Below the pieces are notes generated by a model that did not search any database, was not told the DNA's origin, and worked only from the letters and a program-made list of their open reading frames with translations. Shown one piece after another: positions 20,027 through 33,015 of a DNA stretch of 62,000 nucleotides (positions are counted from its first letter, which is position 1; every line of letters begins with the position of its first letter). Position numbers and translations under genes: made by a program. The stretch comes from Phoronis australis (lineage: Eukaryota > Phoronida > Phoronidae): assembly GCA_002633005.1 (NCBI GenBank), contig NMRA01000268.1, forward strand, positions 68,585 to 130,584, written 5' to 3'.

Positions 20027-22805
20027 TCATCGTCTATGTACACGAAGATGGCTCTGCAGTCCCAGTCTTGACCCGCAGAGTCGAGCACAGGTGGGGCATT
20101 GGAACTCCGTCGTGGTAACAGTGGTGGATGCTGCTGAGTGGCGTTTCACTCGAGCAGCTTCGAGTCTCTTACAGCGGTCATCATCAAAACTGGCAGTTGC
20201 TTTTCGAATCATGGCTCGCCACTTTGGTCTCTCTCCTGCAACAGCTTTCAGCTCCTTGGGTTTGATGTTGCACCACTTCAGGTTGGCTTTGACGGTGTCC
20301 TTGTAGCGAAGGCGAGGGCGTCCTTGCTTCCTTCTCCCAGTCTTCAGCTCGCCATACAAAAGCTGGCGAGGCATTCTGTAGTCCTCCATCCTGATGATGT
20401 GCCCCACCCATCGCAGTTGGGCCTTGAGTAGCATCGCTTCAATGCTGGTTGACTGGGCACGTTCTAGGACCTCAAGGTTGGTGATTCGGTCCTGCCATCG
20501 GATTCCTAGGATGGAGCGAAGAGAACGCATGTGGAAGCTCTCAAGCTTCTTGATGTGCCTGCGGTAGGGGGTCCATGACTCGCAGCCATAGAGCAGAGAG
20601 GTCAGGACCACTGAAGAATACACCTTCAGTTTAGTAGACAGGCGGATGTTGTGTTTGTTGAGCACCCGTGTTCTCAGTCTTCCAAGTGCCTTGCTTATCC
20701 TGGAAGCAATCTCTTTGTCTAAGCTGCCATCTTTTGAGATGACGCTCCCCAGGTATTTGAAGTGCTCCACATTGAGGAGTTGCTAGTTGTTGATGGTAAT
20801 GACTGGCTCCGGGGGATTGGTGTTGGGTGCAGGTTGAAGAAGCACTTCTGTCTTGCCGAGGCTTATGGTCAAGCCGAATGCTTTGGAAGCATTCGAGAAG
20901 CTGTCCAGCATGAGTTGTAGGTCATTCTCTTTGTGGGAAAGGAGCGCACAATCATCCGCAAAAAGGGCGTCCTGGATTAGTTTTTCCAGGCACTTTGTCT
21001 TTGCACTAAGGCGCCTTAGATCGAAGAGGGAGCCGTCGAGGCGATATTTGATGTACACACCCTCCTCTAGTCCTTGCATAGCTTTGGTCAACATGCACGT
21101 GAAGAAGAGGTTGAACAGAACAGGCGCGAGCACACACCCCTGCTTCACTCCATTTGAGATGTCAAAGGTGGCTGAAGTATCGCCGCTTGCGAGGACCTGA
21201 CCTGTCATGCCATCATGGAAGAGTCGCACCATCTTAACAAACTTTCGGGGGCAGCCATATCGACTCAGGACTGTCCACAGTGCCTCTCGGTTGACAGTGT
21301 CGAAGGCCTTAGTCAGGTCTATGAAGACTGAGTAGAGGGCCATGTTCTGTTCAATGCACTTCTCTTGAACCTGCCTCAGAGCGAAGATCATGTCCACCGT
21401 ACTGCGTCCTGGCCGGAAGCCACACTGCGATTTCGGTAGATTATGCTCTGAGACGGTGACAAGTCTGTTCAGAATGATGCGAGCGAAGATCTTGCCGGCG
21501 ATAGAGAGCAATGAGATGCCCCTGTAGTTTCCACAGTCCGCTTTGCTTCCCTTGTTTTTATAGAGAGCAACGATCAAGGCGTCGCGGAAGTCGTCTGGCA
21601 TGACCTCTTCCTCCCAGATGCTGTTCAGGATGTCGTGGAAGGCTGATATGGTGACTGGACCTGCTGCCTTATAGATCTCAGCAGGGATGCCATCCTTTCC
21701 TGAGGCTCTGTCACTATTCATCTGGGATATGGCTTTCTCAACCTCCTCTATGGACGGTGGTAAGTCCAGTTCTTCAAGCATGGGTTGCTGCGGGATCTGT
21801 TTGAGAGCAGACGGGTCAACTGCAGATGGCCTGTTTAGCAGAGTGCTGAAGTGTTCAGCCCAGCGGTCTCTTAGTCCTTCCTGGTCTTCGATGAGGCTCG
21901 ATTCGTCAGAAGACAACAAAGGAGAGCATCCTGTTCTAGAAGGGCCATACACTGATTTTAGGGCGCTGAAGAACTTCTTAGAGTTGTGGGAGTCAGCATG
22001 TTGTTGAACTTCTTCAGCCTTTCTCTGCCACCACTGATCTTGCATTTCCGTCAGTTCCAGCTGCGCTTTGCTCTGTAAGTGTTTGAACCTGTCCTTCTTT
22101 GAGACTGACGATGGATCATTCTGCCACTCTACATAGGCTTTCTTCTTGGCATCAAGGGTTGTAGAAATGGCTTCATCGTTTTCATCAAACCAGTCTTGGT
22201 GCACCTGGGGATTCAGTCCCAGTACCGTTTCTGCGGTTTCTGTCACGGCCTCCTTGAACTGCGCCCATTTCTCAGTGCTGGTTCCAACAAGTGGTGTGTT
22301 GCCTGATAGCGTGTCGTCCAGGGAATCCTGAAACCGATGAAGGTGTAGAGGATGCTTTAACCTGGCTGTGTTGAACGATGCCCTGATGAATTTCTGCCTG
22401 TTGCGCTGCGGGGGAACGATGTGCACGTTGAAAAGAGATCGCACTAGCCTGTGATCTGTCCATCATTCAGCTCCCCTCGTTACCCGGGTAATCTTGACAT
22501 CCTGCATATCCCGCTGGCGAACGATGACAAAGTCAATCATGTGCCAATGTTTGGACCTGGGATGCATCCAGGTGATCTTGTACTTGGCTGCTAGTCTGAA
22601 CATAGTGTTGGTGATACACAGGTTGTGCTCAGCGCATTTACTTAGTAGGAGCAGGCCGTTGCTGTTGAGTTTACCTACTCCGTGCCGTCCCAACACACCT
22701 TCCCAACTACTGCTGTCATTTCCGACTCGGGCGTTGAAGTCTCCGAGGATTACAAGCTTGTCGTTCGGGGAGTTGTCCTGATGATCTGGTCAAGGTCTTC
22801 GTAGA
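20027..22805 (-). mobile_element. LINE retrotransposon, nearly intact ORF with two in-frame stops
   Basis: One continuous minus-strand reading frame of about 920 codons. The N-terminal part shows [14 protein letters not shown] (AP endonuclease) and TDHRLVRSLF (endonuclease His block). The RT follows with LLSIAGKIFARIILNRL, GFRPGRSTVDMIFALRQ, FIDLTKAFDTVNREALW, GVKQGCVLAPVLF and the catalytic FADD. The C-terminal part has KYLGSVISKDGSLDKEIASR, RWVGHIIRM and a C2H2 finger CPTCARLCGSRLGLQSHLRV H. Only a TGA at 22465-22463 and a TAG at 20785-20783 break the frame, with no frameshift seen. The 5' end is cut at about 22805. Few lesions mean a fairly recent insertion. The C-terminal zinc finger probably binds the element's own RNA or target DNA (inference). 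Confidence 0.92.
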
Positions 22806-25800
22806 GTATGAATAACACACCGGTTAACTAAATCGGCCAGATATGTGTTTGTTATACGTGTATGTGCCTCAAGCACGCGACTATTAAACACCACTGCAAA
22901 AACGAAATAGTTGCGGAGACGCCACTTGCATGACAAGGCTAAAAATCGTTCACAGTCCGCCATTTCCACGATGTTGGAAAGCTAACCAATGACTGCTGAG
23001 GTTACATGAACCAATGACAAAGCGCGTGCCACTGCGTGATATCTGCGTGCTGGCTAGGCACGTAGGGGACCAGCGAGGTTATCATCGTGTTACACACAAA
23101 TAGTCCGGTCGAGAAAAAAGAGCTACGCCCCGATTTTGCTACGACGAAGGACGAGTAGAGTCATGTAACCGAGAAAAACTTGTAAATCAGACAACAACAT
23201 GAAAACGAGGCAGCAAATGTGCCTGAGGATGTTTACGGGACGGCACTACTTGCATAACTCTTATAGAAATAGTAGTAGGCTAGTCATTGTATGCTAGCGT
23301 GACCGCGAAAGGAATGGTGTGAATCGGTATGAATTTTGTAATTCAATCGTGCAAATTTTCTTTTACAGGCGCACGCATAACTTTCAAATTACTTCTAAAA
23401 GACTAAGTTGTGAAACTTGTGCATATTTTACAATATTTTTCGGACATTGTAAGCAACCTTTTGAGAGCAACCATTTTCGTCCTACGTCACGGCCTTAATG
23501 TGGAATTGGTTAATTAACATTGACAGCGTTTTAAACGTTCTCTTCGCTTTGATAATGATTGGTTGTTAGCATATGGAATTGACAAATAACCTGCAGTTAA
23601 AACGAAGCTGTGCTTCATAACCTGTGCTTAAATCATATGACGACGTCAACATCAAAACCTGGTATCACACAGTCAATACACGGAAGGAACGGTTGCATGT
23701 TTTGCTGTTTTTCTTTTCGCGACTCACTCCGGCCAAACTTACCACAGCTCTAGTTCGTATATACCAATGACACAGTTAAGTGCAGAGAAATCACTTAACC
23801 ACTTAAATCTCAAAAACGCTTTGTTTTCTATTTATGAAACTTTAATTTTCTTCATAATAAGCAAATAAGTACTATTTTTGATAGTCCCTCATGCAAAGGC
23901 GGATCACTTCAAAAACAATCCCTACAGCGGTTACTACAAAAAGTTTGATTATTGAGGCTTGCTCAGTGGTGCCACCATGATTATACACTATTTTACTTCG
24001 CTGAACGGCGACAGCAAGTTGAAGATCTTACCAAGTCATCAACTAGAATGAAAATCAAATGCGGCTGCGTCGGCATCATCCTTGCACATGCGCATGCAGT
24101 TAACAAACTGCCAAGCAGCGACCAAAACAGCATTTTCTGAAAACAAATTACGCATATGTGATTAAGTTATGCAAAACTATTTTTATGATTTAAAATTGCG
24201 TGTTTATGTTTGTCCCGCGCTTGCGGCAAACTGGCAAAGAATATAATTGACGAGGAAGTAGAACTATGAGATTACAGCCTTCTTTTAATCAACTTGCTGG
24301 TATCTCGTAATCAACTTAAACTATAGGTTCTTCGCTTTGGGCTTACCTGACCCCGGTCTAGGTCTGATCATTCGACAAATTTGCACCCATATATGCACTC
24401 TTGGTACATTGTCAGAGTGCGAATGCTCCATATTCGACTTCCTAAGACACAACATAACGCTGCACAATGGTACACAAACTGTCCGTTGTCTATCCCGTAG
24501 TGTAGCGCCATAATCTCACTGCCATTGACTTCCCGCTTTAATTGCAGTCAACTGACAACTAGATCAGGGGGTTCTTGACTGATCATCCTTTGCATACTTT
24601 TTATTACCGGTAATAAAATATACAAACAACCACATATGAACGAATGCGCGACTATTTCTAGACATTCAAACACACACGCACGCACGCACGCTCAAACCAA
24701 CGTGCAATTCGCGATCAGCGCTATGGGTCTAATCTTTGTACTTGAAATCGCATTTTCCGTTAAACTTTTGTGCTCGAGTACATCCTGGTTTACGCTGGTG
24801 AGTTTTTAGTACAAGATCGCACTTGATGACACCAGCATTAAAGCTATAAGTTTGAGCCTGAACTGGAAATCAAGAGTTTTCTCGACATTTTGAGAAAAAA
24901 GAGTAGATCTTACCCCAGATAACAAACTGAGTACAATCTATTGTCTAACGAAACAATTGGGCCAACGATGGTCGGGTTGACTGAATTTTTCATAGTCAGT
25001 TTCCCAGAAAAATACATTTTTCCACTTGAAAGTATTGTAACATATTGCTACAAAATTTTATTGGAGGAGCAACATTTCTAAATCTTTGACGGAAAATGTG
25101 ATGTTTTCCCAATTGCGTAATTTAATTATATCTAATTCGTGTAACTTGATGAGAAATTAAGTAAATTTTGGGTTTTGAAAACCATCATTGCAGCTGACCA
25201 GAAAGTTTTCGTCACAACACAATCCCAGAGATGATTACTCATGTTTTCTGGCTCTTTTTACAAAACGTGAAGCGTTCTGACTGTGCAATATCAACTTTAA
25301 CTAGAAACTCGCTGATGGAGACTATTGGACGAAGAATACTTATCTGGAAACACCTAAATCTCGAATCATTAGTAAATTCAGTGACGTAATAACAACTAAG
25401 CAGAACTTTTGTAGCATATGCTACTGCCCCCGCGCTCTTTGGGGCCAAGCGGTCAGCGTTTTGTAGGCCCCAATACCATAAAGTATACTTATTTTTACGC
25501 CTATATAGAACCCTTGACCTCACGTAATGCAAACCTGATTTGGAAATTCTGTATTGGGCCCGCCATTTTCAATATGTGTTGGGTCAAGGTTGCGGGGCCT
25601 CACTGAATAAGCAATGTTAAAAGACTTGTAGGTGTCGCGCAGTGCCGTTCAATCTTAAGCTTGAAAACAAAAAACAGAGTTCCCTTAAAGTGCAGATATT
25701 CACCAAGGTGCCAGGCATTCCTTTATTTTTAGCCATTCTGAAATTTTCAGTATGGGTTTACTTAAAATACAGTGCGACAAAATCTAACTTTGCGCAAAAT

Positions 25801-25964
25801 TTACATATTTGACAAAACGAGTTAAATTCTTGATGCCATGATTGGAGCAGGCCCCCTGATTAGCGGTGTGTGAATTATTCAGAAAGCGACTAATTCAACT
25901 AACAGCTAGCATTGCCCAGTGGACACGTTGTGTCATGATGTAGAAGTCGCCTTAATAGCTTTCG
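22806..25964. other. no gene recognised between LINE and satellite module A
   Basis: No coding region can be supported. A CACACACGCACGCACGCACG stretch lies near 24668. The phrase TTTTTGATAGTCCCTCATGC near 23875 resembles one arm of the foldback at 37121. Confidence 0.45.
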
Positions 25965-28315
25965 TTCTCAAAAAGACAAGAGCAACGCTGTGGCGTTGAC
26001 ATGCACCCATGGTGTATCGCAAACGGTATGTTTCTAAGAGCCACTGGGTGGTGCTGTAGTAATTGAATTCGGCCAAAAATCAATTGGTGTCGGCGCATTG
26101 AAGTTTCATTGAAATCCGTCAATGAGCCTCTAAATATCATCCGGAAACTCTCTTGCCTCAAACAAAACACGAAAAGCACCTTGTCGAGAACAAAATGATG
26201 AAGGCACATGTTCATCACATGCCACTACATGTATGTAGAGTTTCAATGAAATCATTCAATCGGTTCTCCAGATACCATCCAGGAACACTCTTCGTTCAAA
26301 CAACACTTGAAAAGCCCCTTGTTACGATGCCATAGTAAACAAATCTACCCCAAAACCGAAGAGTCCGACGGTGTGACATCACACGTCATATGCCTGGTCA
26401 AGGTTCGTTGACATCAGTCAGTCGGTTTTATAGATATCATCTGGAACTGCTCTGCCTCCAACCAACACATGAAAACCCCTAAAGAACAAAATGGACATCA
26501 CGAGGTGCTGCAGTAGTCAAATAAGCCCGAAGATTTAATGGTGCCTCCGCATTGCCATCACAAACCTCAGTGTTGACTTTCATCAAAATACTCTCACACA
26601 AAATGGCCACTAAGTGGTGTTGCAATTGTCATTTCTGCCCGGAAATCAAATGGTGCCGGCAAAATTTTATGATATACCTATATATTAAATTTCAATTAAA
26701 TCCGTCGATCGGTTCTTTAGATATCATCCGGAAACGTTTTTCGCCAAACAACTCATGAAAAACTGTCGAGAACAAAATGGCCACTAGGACGTGTTACAGT
26801 GGCCAAATCCGCCCGAAAATTAAAAAGTGACAGCGTATAGACATCACACGCCACTGTGTCAACTTTCATTGAAATCCTTCAATCGGTTCTCTAAAAATCA
26901 ACTGGAAGCGTTCTCGCATAAAATAGCCACTACGAAGCACTGCAGTAATGGAATCCGACCCAAAATCGAATGGTGCCATCACAATTTCAGTACATACCTC
27001 GGTGTCGAGTCTCAATGAATTCCGTCAAATGTTTCTTTACATACCACACGAAAACTATCTCTTCCCACAAACAACACTTGAAAAGCCAATATCGAGAACA
27101 AAATGGCCGCTAGGAGGTTCTGCAGCGGTCGAATTCGTGAGAAAAAAAATAATGGTATCGGTGCTTTGACATCACATACCCCTGTACTGTTCTTACGTTT
27201 ATTCAATCAGTTTATTTCTGCAATAAAAGCCATTGACCTACTGAACAAAAGAACAACATGTAAAATACTTCAGAGTGCAGCAAGGTACCACAGGGACGAA
27301 AAGCGTAAAATACATAAATAAATATTTACATAGATTAACTAATTTAGCATCATCACTTGTTGACATCAATATATTGAACTTAAAACAGAAGGAAAATTCC
27401 AGTAGTACACTTCAATATAATTTTCTCTCAGTTCAGAATACTTAGCACAGCTTAGAAGGAAATGATACACGTCTTCTACAACATTGGGGCAGAAGAGACA
27501 CACTCTGTTTGCTCTATCCAAGTTCAAGTGCCTGAGACTGTGGCTGGAACAACGAAATCGTGCCATGGACATGCTGTCTAAGAACTAGCAGAAAAGTATT
27601 TTCACACACAACGCCTTGATTAAACCAAACTTCGTAGAATCCATAACTTGACAATATAAATCTAACTTACTGAAATACTTCAATCCGTTCTCTATATATC
27701 ATCTGGAAACACTGTCATACAAAATGGCCACTAGGAGGCGCTGTAGTAGTCAAACCAGCCCAAAAATCAAATAGAGCCAGCGCATTCACATGTATGCCTA
27801 TGTGTAAACTTTCGTGGAAATCCGCCATTCTGTGCACTAGATATCATCCAGAAACACCCCCCCCCTCAAAAAATAACACTTGAGCAGCCCCTTGTCAAAA
27901 ATTGCCACCAGGAGGTGCTGCAGTTGATAATCCGTCAATGAGTCTCTAGATATCATCCGGAAATTCTCTTTCCACAAACAAAACACGAAAAGCCCCTTGT
28001 CGAGAACAAAATAATGGAGCAACATGTTCATCATGATAAATCCATTCAAAAATTTATTGGTGCCGGCGCATTCATATCATTTACATTTGAGTCGCGTTTC
28101 ATTGAAATCCGTCATTCCATCCGGAAACGCACTTTCCCAAAAAATACCCAAAAAGTCACGCCCACCTGGCCCCAGGGGGCGATGCAGATCGAAAAGTGGC
28201 AAGAAGTGTTCTAGTTATGCCCAACACCCTTGTGCCAAATTTCATCAAAATCTGACAAGGGTTTTGAGAGTATCGAGCGGATACCCGGACAAGCGCACGC
28301 GCACAAAGTGACAAT
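25965..28315 (+). repeat. satellite module A: tandem units of about 200 bp between unique ends
   Basis: Repeated phrases in each unit: ACAAAATGGCCACTAGGAGG, TGCTGCAGTNGTCAAAT, AATCAAATGGTGCCGGCGCA, TTTCATTGAAATCCGTCAAT, GATATCATCCGGAAACNCTC and AACACNTGAAAAGCCCCTTG. The left end has AAGAGCAACGCTGTGGCGTT and CGCAAACGGTATGTTTCTAA. The right end has CCAAATTTCATCAAAATCTG and ACAAGCGCACGCGCACAAAG. The same ends flank modules B and C, so the whole is a defined unit and not an open satellite. A LINE fragment interrupts it at about 27185-27660. Confidence 0.8.
27185..27660 (-). mobile_element. LINE 3' fragment inserted in satellite module A
   Basis: The minus strand encodes DRANRVCLFCPNVVEDVYHF and then LLSCAKYSELRENYI, the Cys-rich C-terminal block (CxxC...H...C) that ends many jockey/CR1-type RT ORFs. 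The satellite phrases are interrupted on either side of it. No RT core is present. Confidence 0.7.
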
Positions 28316-29129
28316 ATGCGACCGCATTCTTATGTGGGTGCATAAAAATTACACCTATGTTGCTTTTGCTTTGAGATAGTCGTTGTAAGAGTATTTGACC
28401 AGGTGTCCCGCGGTTTTATTCATGCTGCAGTCCCGGCAAGTGCGTAATCCCGAACTGAGTAACATCAAAGAGTGGGTATGCACTTTCTTGCACTTTTTGG
28501 TCGATCCAATAAGTAAACGCCAATCTTTGAATTCCACTTTAGCTCATGTGTTGTTTTTTTGTAAATGCCTTCTGTTAAGAGGGTCCGTTCATTTGCAACA
28601 TTTCCTAACGCTTTTGTGGAGTTTGGAAAGCTTACAGAAAATGTTATGTTTTTGGAGTATTTGTTATTATGAAGAATTGCGCCCATAAGTCAATAAAAAT
28701 AGTTAACAGTGAAGAGAAACCATAAATATACATGTAAGTAATGCCTTTTTCACCAGCGCTTATAAATAACAAATGTCTTATTTACAGTTTCATTGCAGAT
28801 TGACTAATATTGGACATCTTCACTGATTCTTCTCAATGTCCCGAATTTGGGCAAATTAAAAAAACGAAAATAAATTTGTAATTTCATATGACCGTGTATG
28901 GCAAGAAGCGCTGCCAAAATTTAAAACGTTACAACCACTCAACCAACAATGTTGTAAAAACATTGTTTGTTGAAATCACTCATATAGAACCAGGACAGCT
29001 CAGAAATTGGATGAACGACCAACAATTTTTACATCATTTCAGTACTTTTTATTGTATCACGTTTTCAACGCCAAACAAACTTGAAGAAATGTTTACTTGA
29101 TTGTCCACCGATGAGACAAGTTCAATTCA
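28316..29129. other. no gene recognised
   Basis: AT-rich, unassigned DNA between satellite module A and the dispersed repeat at 29130. Confidence 0.4.
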
Positions 29130-29310
29130 GTGCTCATGCGCGGGGAGGCCTTGCTGACTGTTATTTATAAATATATTTTAAGTTTTAATATTACAACTTC
29201 AAAGACTATTTATTAGATTCTAACTTGAATATTTGCTACGAAAGCTGAATGCAATTTACAACTGTTGTGCTTAAAATAATCTGTTAACAAAAAGTAAGTG
29301 AATTACTTTA
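29130..29310. repeat. dispersed repeat, inverted copy of 1565-1750
   Basis: Contains GGGGAGGCCTTGCTGACTGT and the AT-rich stretch TTGAATATTTGCTACGAAAG, both found as reverse complements near 1640-1740. Confidence 0.65.
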
Positions 29311-29499
29311 TATTGCGCGAGCCTGGCACATGTAAACCCGATTTAAATTTACACACGGGTGTAAAAGCAAGATTACCCGGCCAAAAGTGCCATTACAAAA
29401 TTATTTCTGTTATCTCAACTCTCCTTAAAGCAACACAACTTCCCTTTAAACTTCCAAATGATCTTCTGTTGCCATGTATTTTGGATGTTTTTTATTGAA

Positions 29500-29501
<2 letters not shown>

Positions 29502-29585
<84 letters not shown>
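29502..29585 (+). repeat. CTG trinucleotide microsatellite
   Basis: 28 CTG-type units with one CTT interruption near 29550, running into an assembly gap. Poly-Leu, poly-Cys and poly-Ala ORFs across it are artefacts. Confidence 0.95.
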
Positions 29586-29697
29586 NNNNNNNNNNNNNNN
29601 NNNNNNNNNNNNNNNNNNNNNNNNNNNNNNNNNNNNNNNNNNNNNNNNNNNNNNNNNNNNNNNNNNNNNNNNNNNNNNNNNNNNNNNNNNNNNNNNN
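29586..29697. other. assembly gap (N run)
   Basis: 112 consecutive N directly after the CTG array. The array may be longer than shown. Confidence 0.99.
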
Positions 29698-30292
29698 TCA
29701 TTCCCGAAGATCCCTGTACGGCTGGGACACCAGGTGAAGGTGACCTGCCAGCCTTTTTAATCAGCTCAGCAAGGGTCAGCATGATAAATGACGTTCGTCG
29801 TCGTTGTTGGGTGGCTCGTGTGTTGGCGTTGCAGTACTGGCTGGCTATCACTCACTATTCTGTCAGTTCTTGCTACGTCTTCTTCTTGGATCACCTTCAG
29901 GGCACAGTCGATGGCCTTCGTCTCAGCCAGGAACGAAGAATACCACTTGTTGGTTGGAATGGCGAAGGAACGGTGGGCCCAAGTGAGCCGTTTGGATTGC
30001 CTGTAGAGACAACGACTCCACCACTGCCTGTTGTGTTACCGTCTGTTGCTGATCCGTCTGTGTAGAGGACCAGGTCGTAGTCACTCCATAGTTCCTCCAG
30101 TTGGGCCATGGCCCACTGGCGGTCCGCTGCCACATCGCCCCTCTTGATGCCAGTCGTCTCGAACCGATGACCACCTATCTCTAGTAAGGGGGGATATGAT
30201 CTGGTCTTTGAGGCGGTCGTTTGGTGTCGAAGATCGATGTCCATACTTTGCTGGCTATTTCTCTCCATCTCTTCTTCTTCATCTGCTGCCAC
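29698..30292 (-). mobile_element. RNase H domain relic of a non-LTR retrotransposon
   Basis: The minus strand reads DLVLYTDGSATDGNTTGSGG (first catalytic Asp), then after a frameshift ETKAIDCALKVIQEEDVART (catalytic Glu), SDSQPVLQ (catalytic Asp), and after an internal stop FTWCPSRTGIFGND, equivalent to the WVPSHxGIxGNE end of RNase H. This order is diagnostic for the RNase H domain of I-type or related LINEs. No RT core is present nearby, and the reading frame is broken, so it is a fragment. Confidence 0.85.
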
Positions 30293-30425
30293 ACAGTCTT
30301 ATCTGCCGTCTGATACCTTGGGTCCTCGTCTGCTTGTCTAAGCGATTTCTCGCAGGCAATCGTACTGAGTTGGACTCATCTGCTCGATATAGTCGGCAGG
30401 TTCGCTTCCGCAAGGATAGCTTCAG

Positions 30426-30450
30426 CTGCTGCTGCTGCTGTTGCTGCGGC

Positions 30451-30485
<35 letters not shown>
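30426..30485 (+). repeat. second CTG trinucleotide microsatellite
   Basis: 20 units with TTG and CGG variants. Same strand register as the array at 29502; the pair brackets the RNase H relic. Confidence 0.92.
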
Positions 30486-32419
30486 AGTGAGGGTCTACGA
30501 CTTTTCTACGCCACGGTTTCACTGGATATACGCACCAACCATTAGAGGTACAATAGGCATTTCGTATAACTTTTTCACAACAAATCAACTACTTGGTTCG
30601 CTTTGGAAAAGTTTCGTTTTCCACTTTGAGCGCTGAATTTCCAAAAGCCAGTTCGTCATCACCCATTCGAACGTAGCCGGAAAAAAGTAATTTATGAGCG
30701 CGCCCCGCATCAATGGCGCATAAAAAATCATTGACACACTACGATTGTGTAACTCGGGCCAACGGGCGCACAAACTGTCACACAATTTCGCAGCTTTGTT
30801 CTGTCTTGAACAACCTGCATTGCATGCAGAATCTACAAACTACGATGCAGCGCCCTACAGCCAGTAGTGATGACGACAACACTGAATTAATATATGGGGA
30901 CTAGCATATTGTAAATACGTAGATCCTTATTTCATGTGCTTATTGTTGTATTGAAATGCACAGCCGTTCAGAGAATTCATTTCATTAATCGTGTAACGCA
31001 GGCTAAAAATTGGCCCATCCAAGTTAGGCCATATATAGGTGGGTCAATTGTCAGTAACCCGTTTTTCAAAACTGATCGTAGCTAGGGGCCGGAAAGCGTC
31101 CCAATCTCTCAATTTACACTCGCGACATATATAGGGAGCTGGAGAGGTACATGTAGGACATGTCTTGACGTTTTTTGATTTAAAAACGGTTCACAAACTC
31201 GTTCTTCTCGTTATCGTCTGCGGCATTTTCCTTGTCAGTGTCAAGTCTCAAACAACTCAGCCGGCACGACAGTTAAATGATATGTGCTGAAAATCATGAG
31301 GACGGAGAGATTCGTGCAATATGAAAATAATCAATGTAAACCTTGCCTTAGTTTTATTGCAAGTTTGAGTCAGCTCAGTTCAGTTTTAGCCAACGAACAT
31401 ATGTTCCTGTCACATCTCATACGTCACAAGTTATTTTTGACCTCGGTTGCGTTTCTTAGGGGAACCTAGTGCCTCCACGTTGTAAGACGGTTTGACTGCA
31501 TCCCTATACCGGCAGGGCCGATTGTCTCCTCGTCAAGGCCTACGTGTAGCAATCCTGTGTAACTGAAGTGGCAAATCCCTTAGGTGTAATATTATCACGG
31601 TACTAGAAGGCACCTTTTTTCGACCCCAGCAATCGAGGGTCAGTGATCAAATCACTGCTGTCTAGTCTGAAAGGCTTTAATATCATTACCGGCTACAATG
31701 ACAGTCCACAGCTAAGGTACAAAACTGCATAAATTAAATTTCACATGTTATTTGACGTCAGTCGAGTACTGAGTGAGGATGAGCGCTGCCCCGCGCCGGA
31801 CCGGGCTCGTGTGTGGATGACCCATGAGCACCCTGTAGTCGATATACCTATTGCCGATAAGGTCAACACAACAATCTCCACCTGACTTGGTGGAACTGTA
31901 ATACTCACTCAGCGGGGTCACTTGTCAAACAGATTACTTCATAGGGACTATCATATAGATAATAGATCTATGATTACGCCAAACAATCTCCGGGGACGAA
32001 TCACATGACTTGGTCATGTCACATGACTTCATTTTACCACTGAACGAGGTCATTTCCGGAGAGAAATGGTTTCAGCACTGCTGTGCTCGGTCTGTGCTGA
32101 AAAACGCCAACTTTCAAGAGACTGGAGAATGGCTTCCGAAGGCTTTGTAGCCCAAGTTAGAATGCCTTTTGATGGCAGATTCAGTTGTTTTAAAAGCGGC
32201 CTGTATTTGACTGCATTGCTCTTCTGTCAATGAGTGAGATCTCGAGCTTTGTTTTTTAGTCTAGCCTGGGTTGGCAATGTTGTTAGATCTGTAACTCAGT
32301 CAGGGTGTTTGAATGGCCCAAGTTTGACTATTACTGCACAGTGATTAAATGATTATTAAGACACACGGACATCTGGTATGAATAAACAGATCTCCTGTTC
32401 ACAGTCACCATCAAATAAT
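30486..32419. other. no gene recognised
   Basis: No coding exon or RNA gene can be supported. A short direct repeat (TCACATGACTT) occurs near 32001-32030. Confidence 0.4.
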
Positions 32420-33015
32420 CTACTGCATGTTACTATGCTGTGGTAGACAATACCACTGTCTCAACTGGCAGTGGCAGCAGAGACGGTGGTCATCCCATAG
32501 GCCCCCCACATGCCAGAAGCTTTTCGGGTCACACTGATTAAACCATCAAAGTCATATGTTTCTAGAAGTACTTTCTGTGCTTAGAGGGACATCTTAGGAG
32601 CTAGACTGTTGGTGTCTTTAATTGCTTCCTCGAACAAATACTACAAGTCCTTCATTCAGTTGCCCAAATTGGCAACTGGCCTTTTTACATTGCTTGCGCT
32701 AAGGGATATGATGTCACGTTATTCTGGCAAAAGCTATGTAAAAATGGCCAGTTGCCGATTTGGGCTACTGAATGATGGACTGGTTGAAAATAAAGATTGA
32801 TTACGGTAGTGTTTGATGGCGTTGGAAGGAATTTGAGACATCAATGGCATCCCAAGGTGGCCCTCTATGTTCAAGAGGTACTTACAGTAACATGACTTAG
32901 ATGGTTTAATAAGTTTGTATTATTCTCTGAAAAGCTTCCGGCGTATAAATGGCCACCGTCTCTGCTGCCAGTTAAAACACTGGTACTGTCTACTGCTCTA
33001 GTAACATTATCGGTA
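32420..33015. repeat. long foldback element (about 595 bp inverted repeat)
   Basis: The left half (GGCAGCAGAGACGGTGGTCA, AGAAGCTTTTC, GATTAAACCATCAAAGTCAT, TTCATTCAGTTGCCCAAATT) is mirrored in the right half as the reverse complement in reverse order (GGCCAGTTGCCGATTTGGGC, ATGACTTAGATGGTTTAATA, GAAAAGCTTCC, GGCCACCGTCTCTGCTGCC). The centre is near 32720. This is typical of foldback or MITE-type DNA elements. No coding content. Confidence 0.82.

Noticed and set aside
25965-28315. CRISPR-like array
   Set aside because: Repeats are about 200 bp and directly adjoining, without short repeats and unique spacers, in an animal genome.
29458-29851. Poly-Leu, poly-Cys and poly-Ala open frames
   Set aside because: They are translations of the CTG microsatellite and the N gap.
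31740-31930. GC-rich stretch as a possible structural RNA gene
   Set aside because: No tRNA, 5S or snRNA consensus could be matched by eye.
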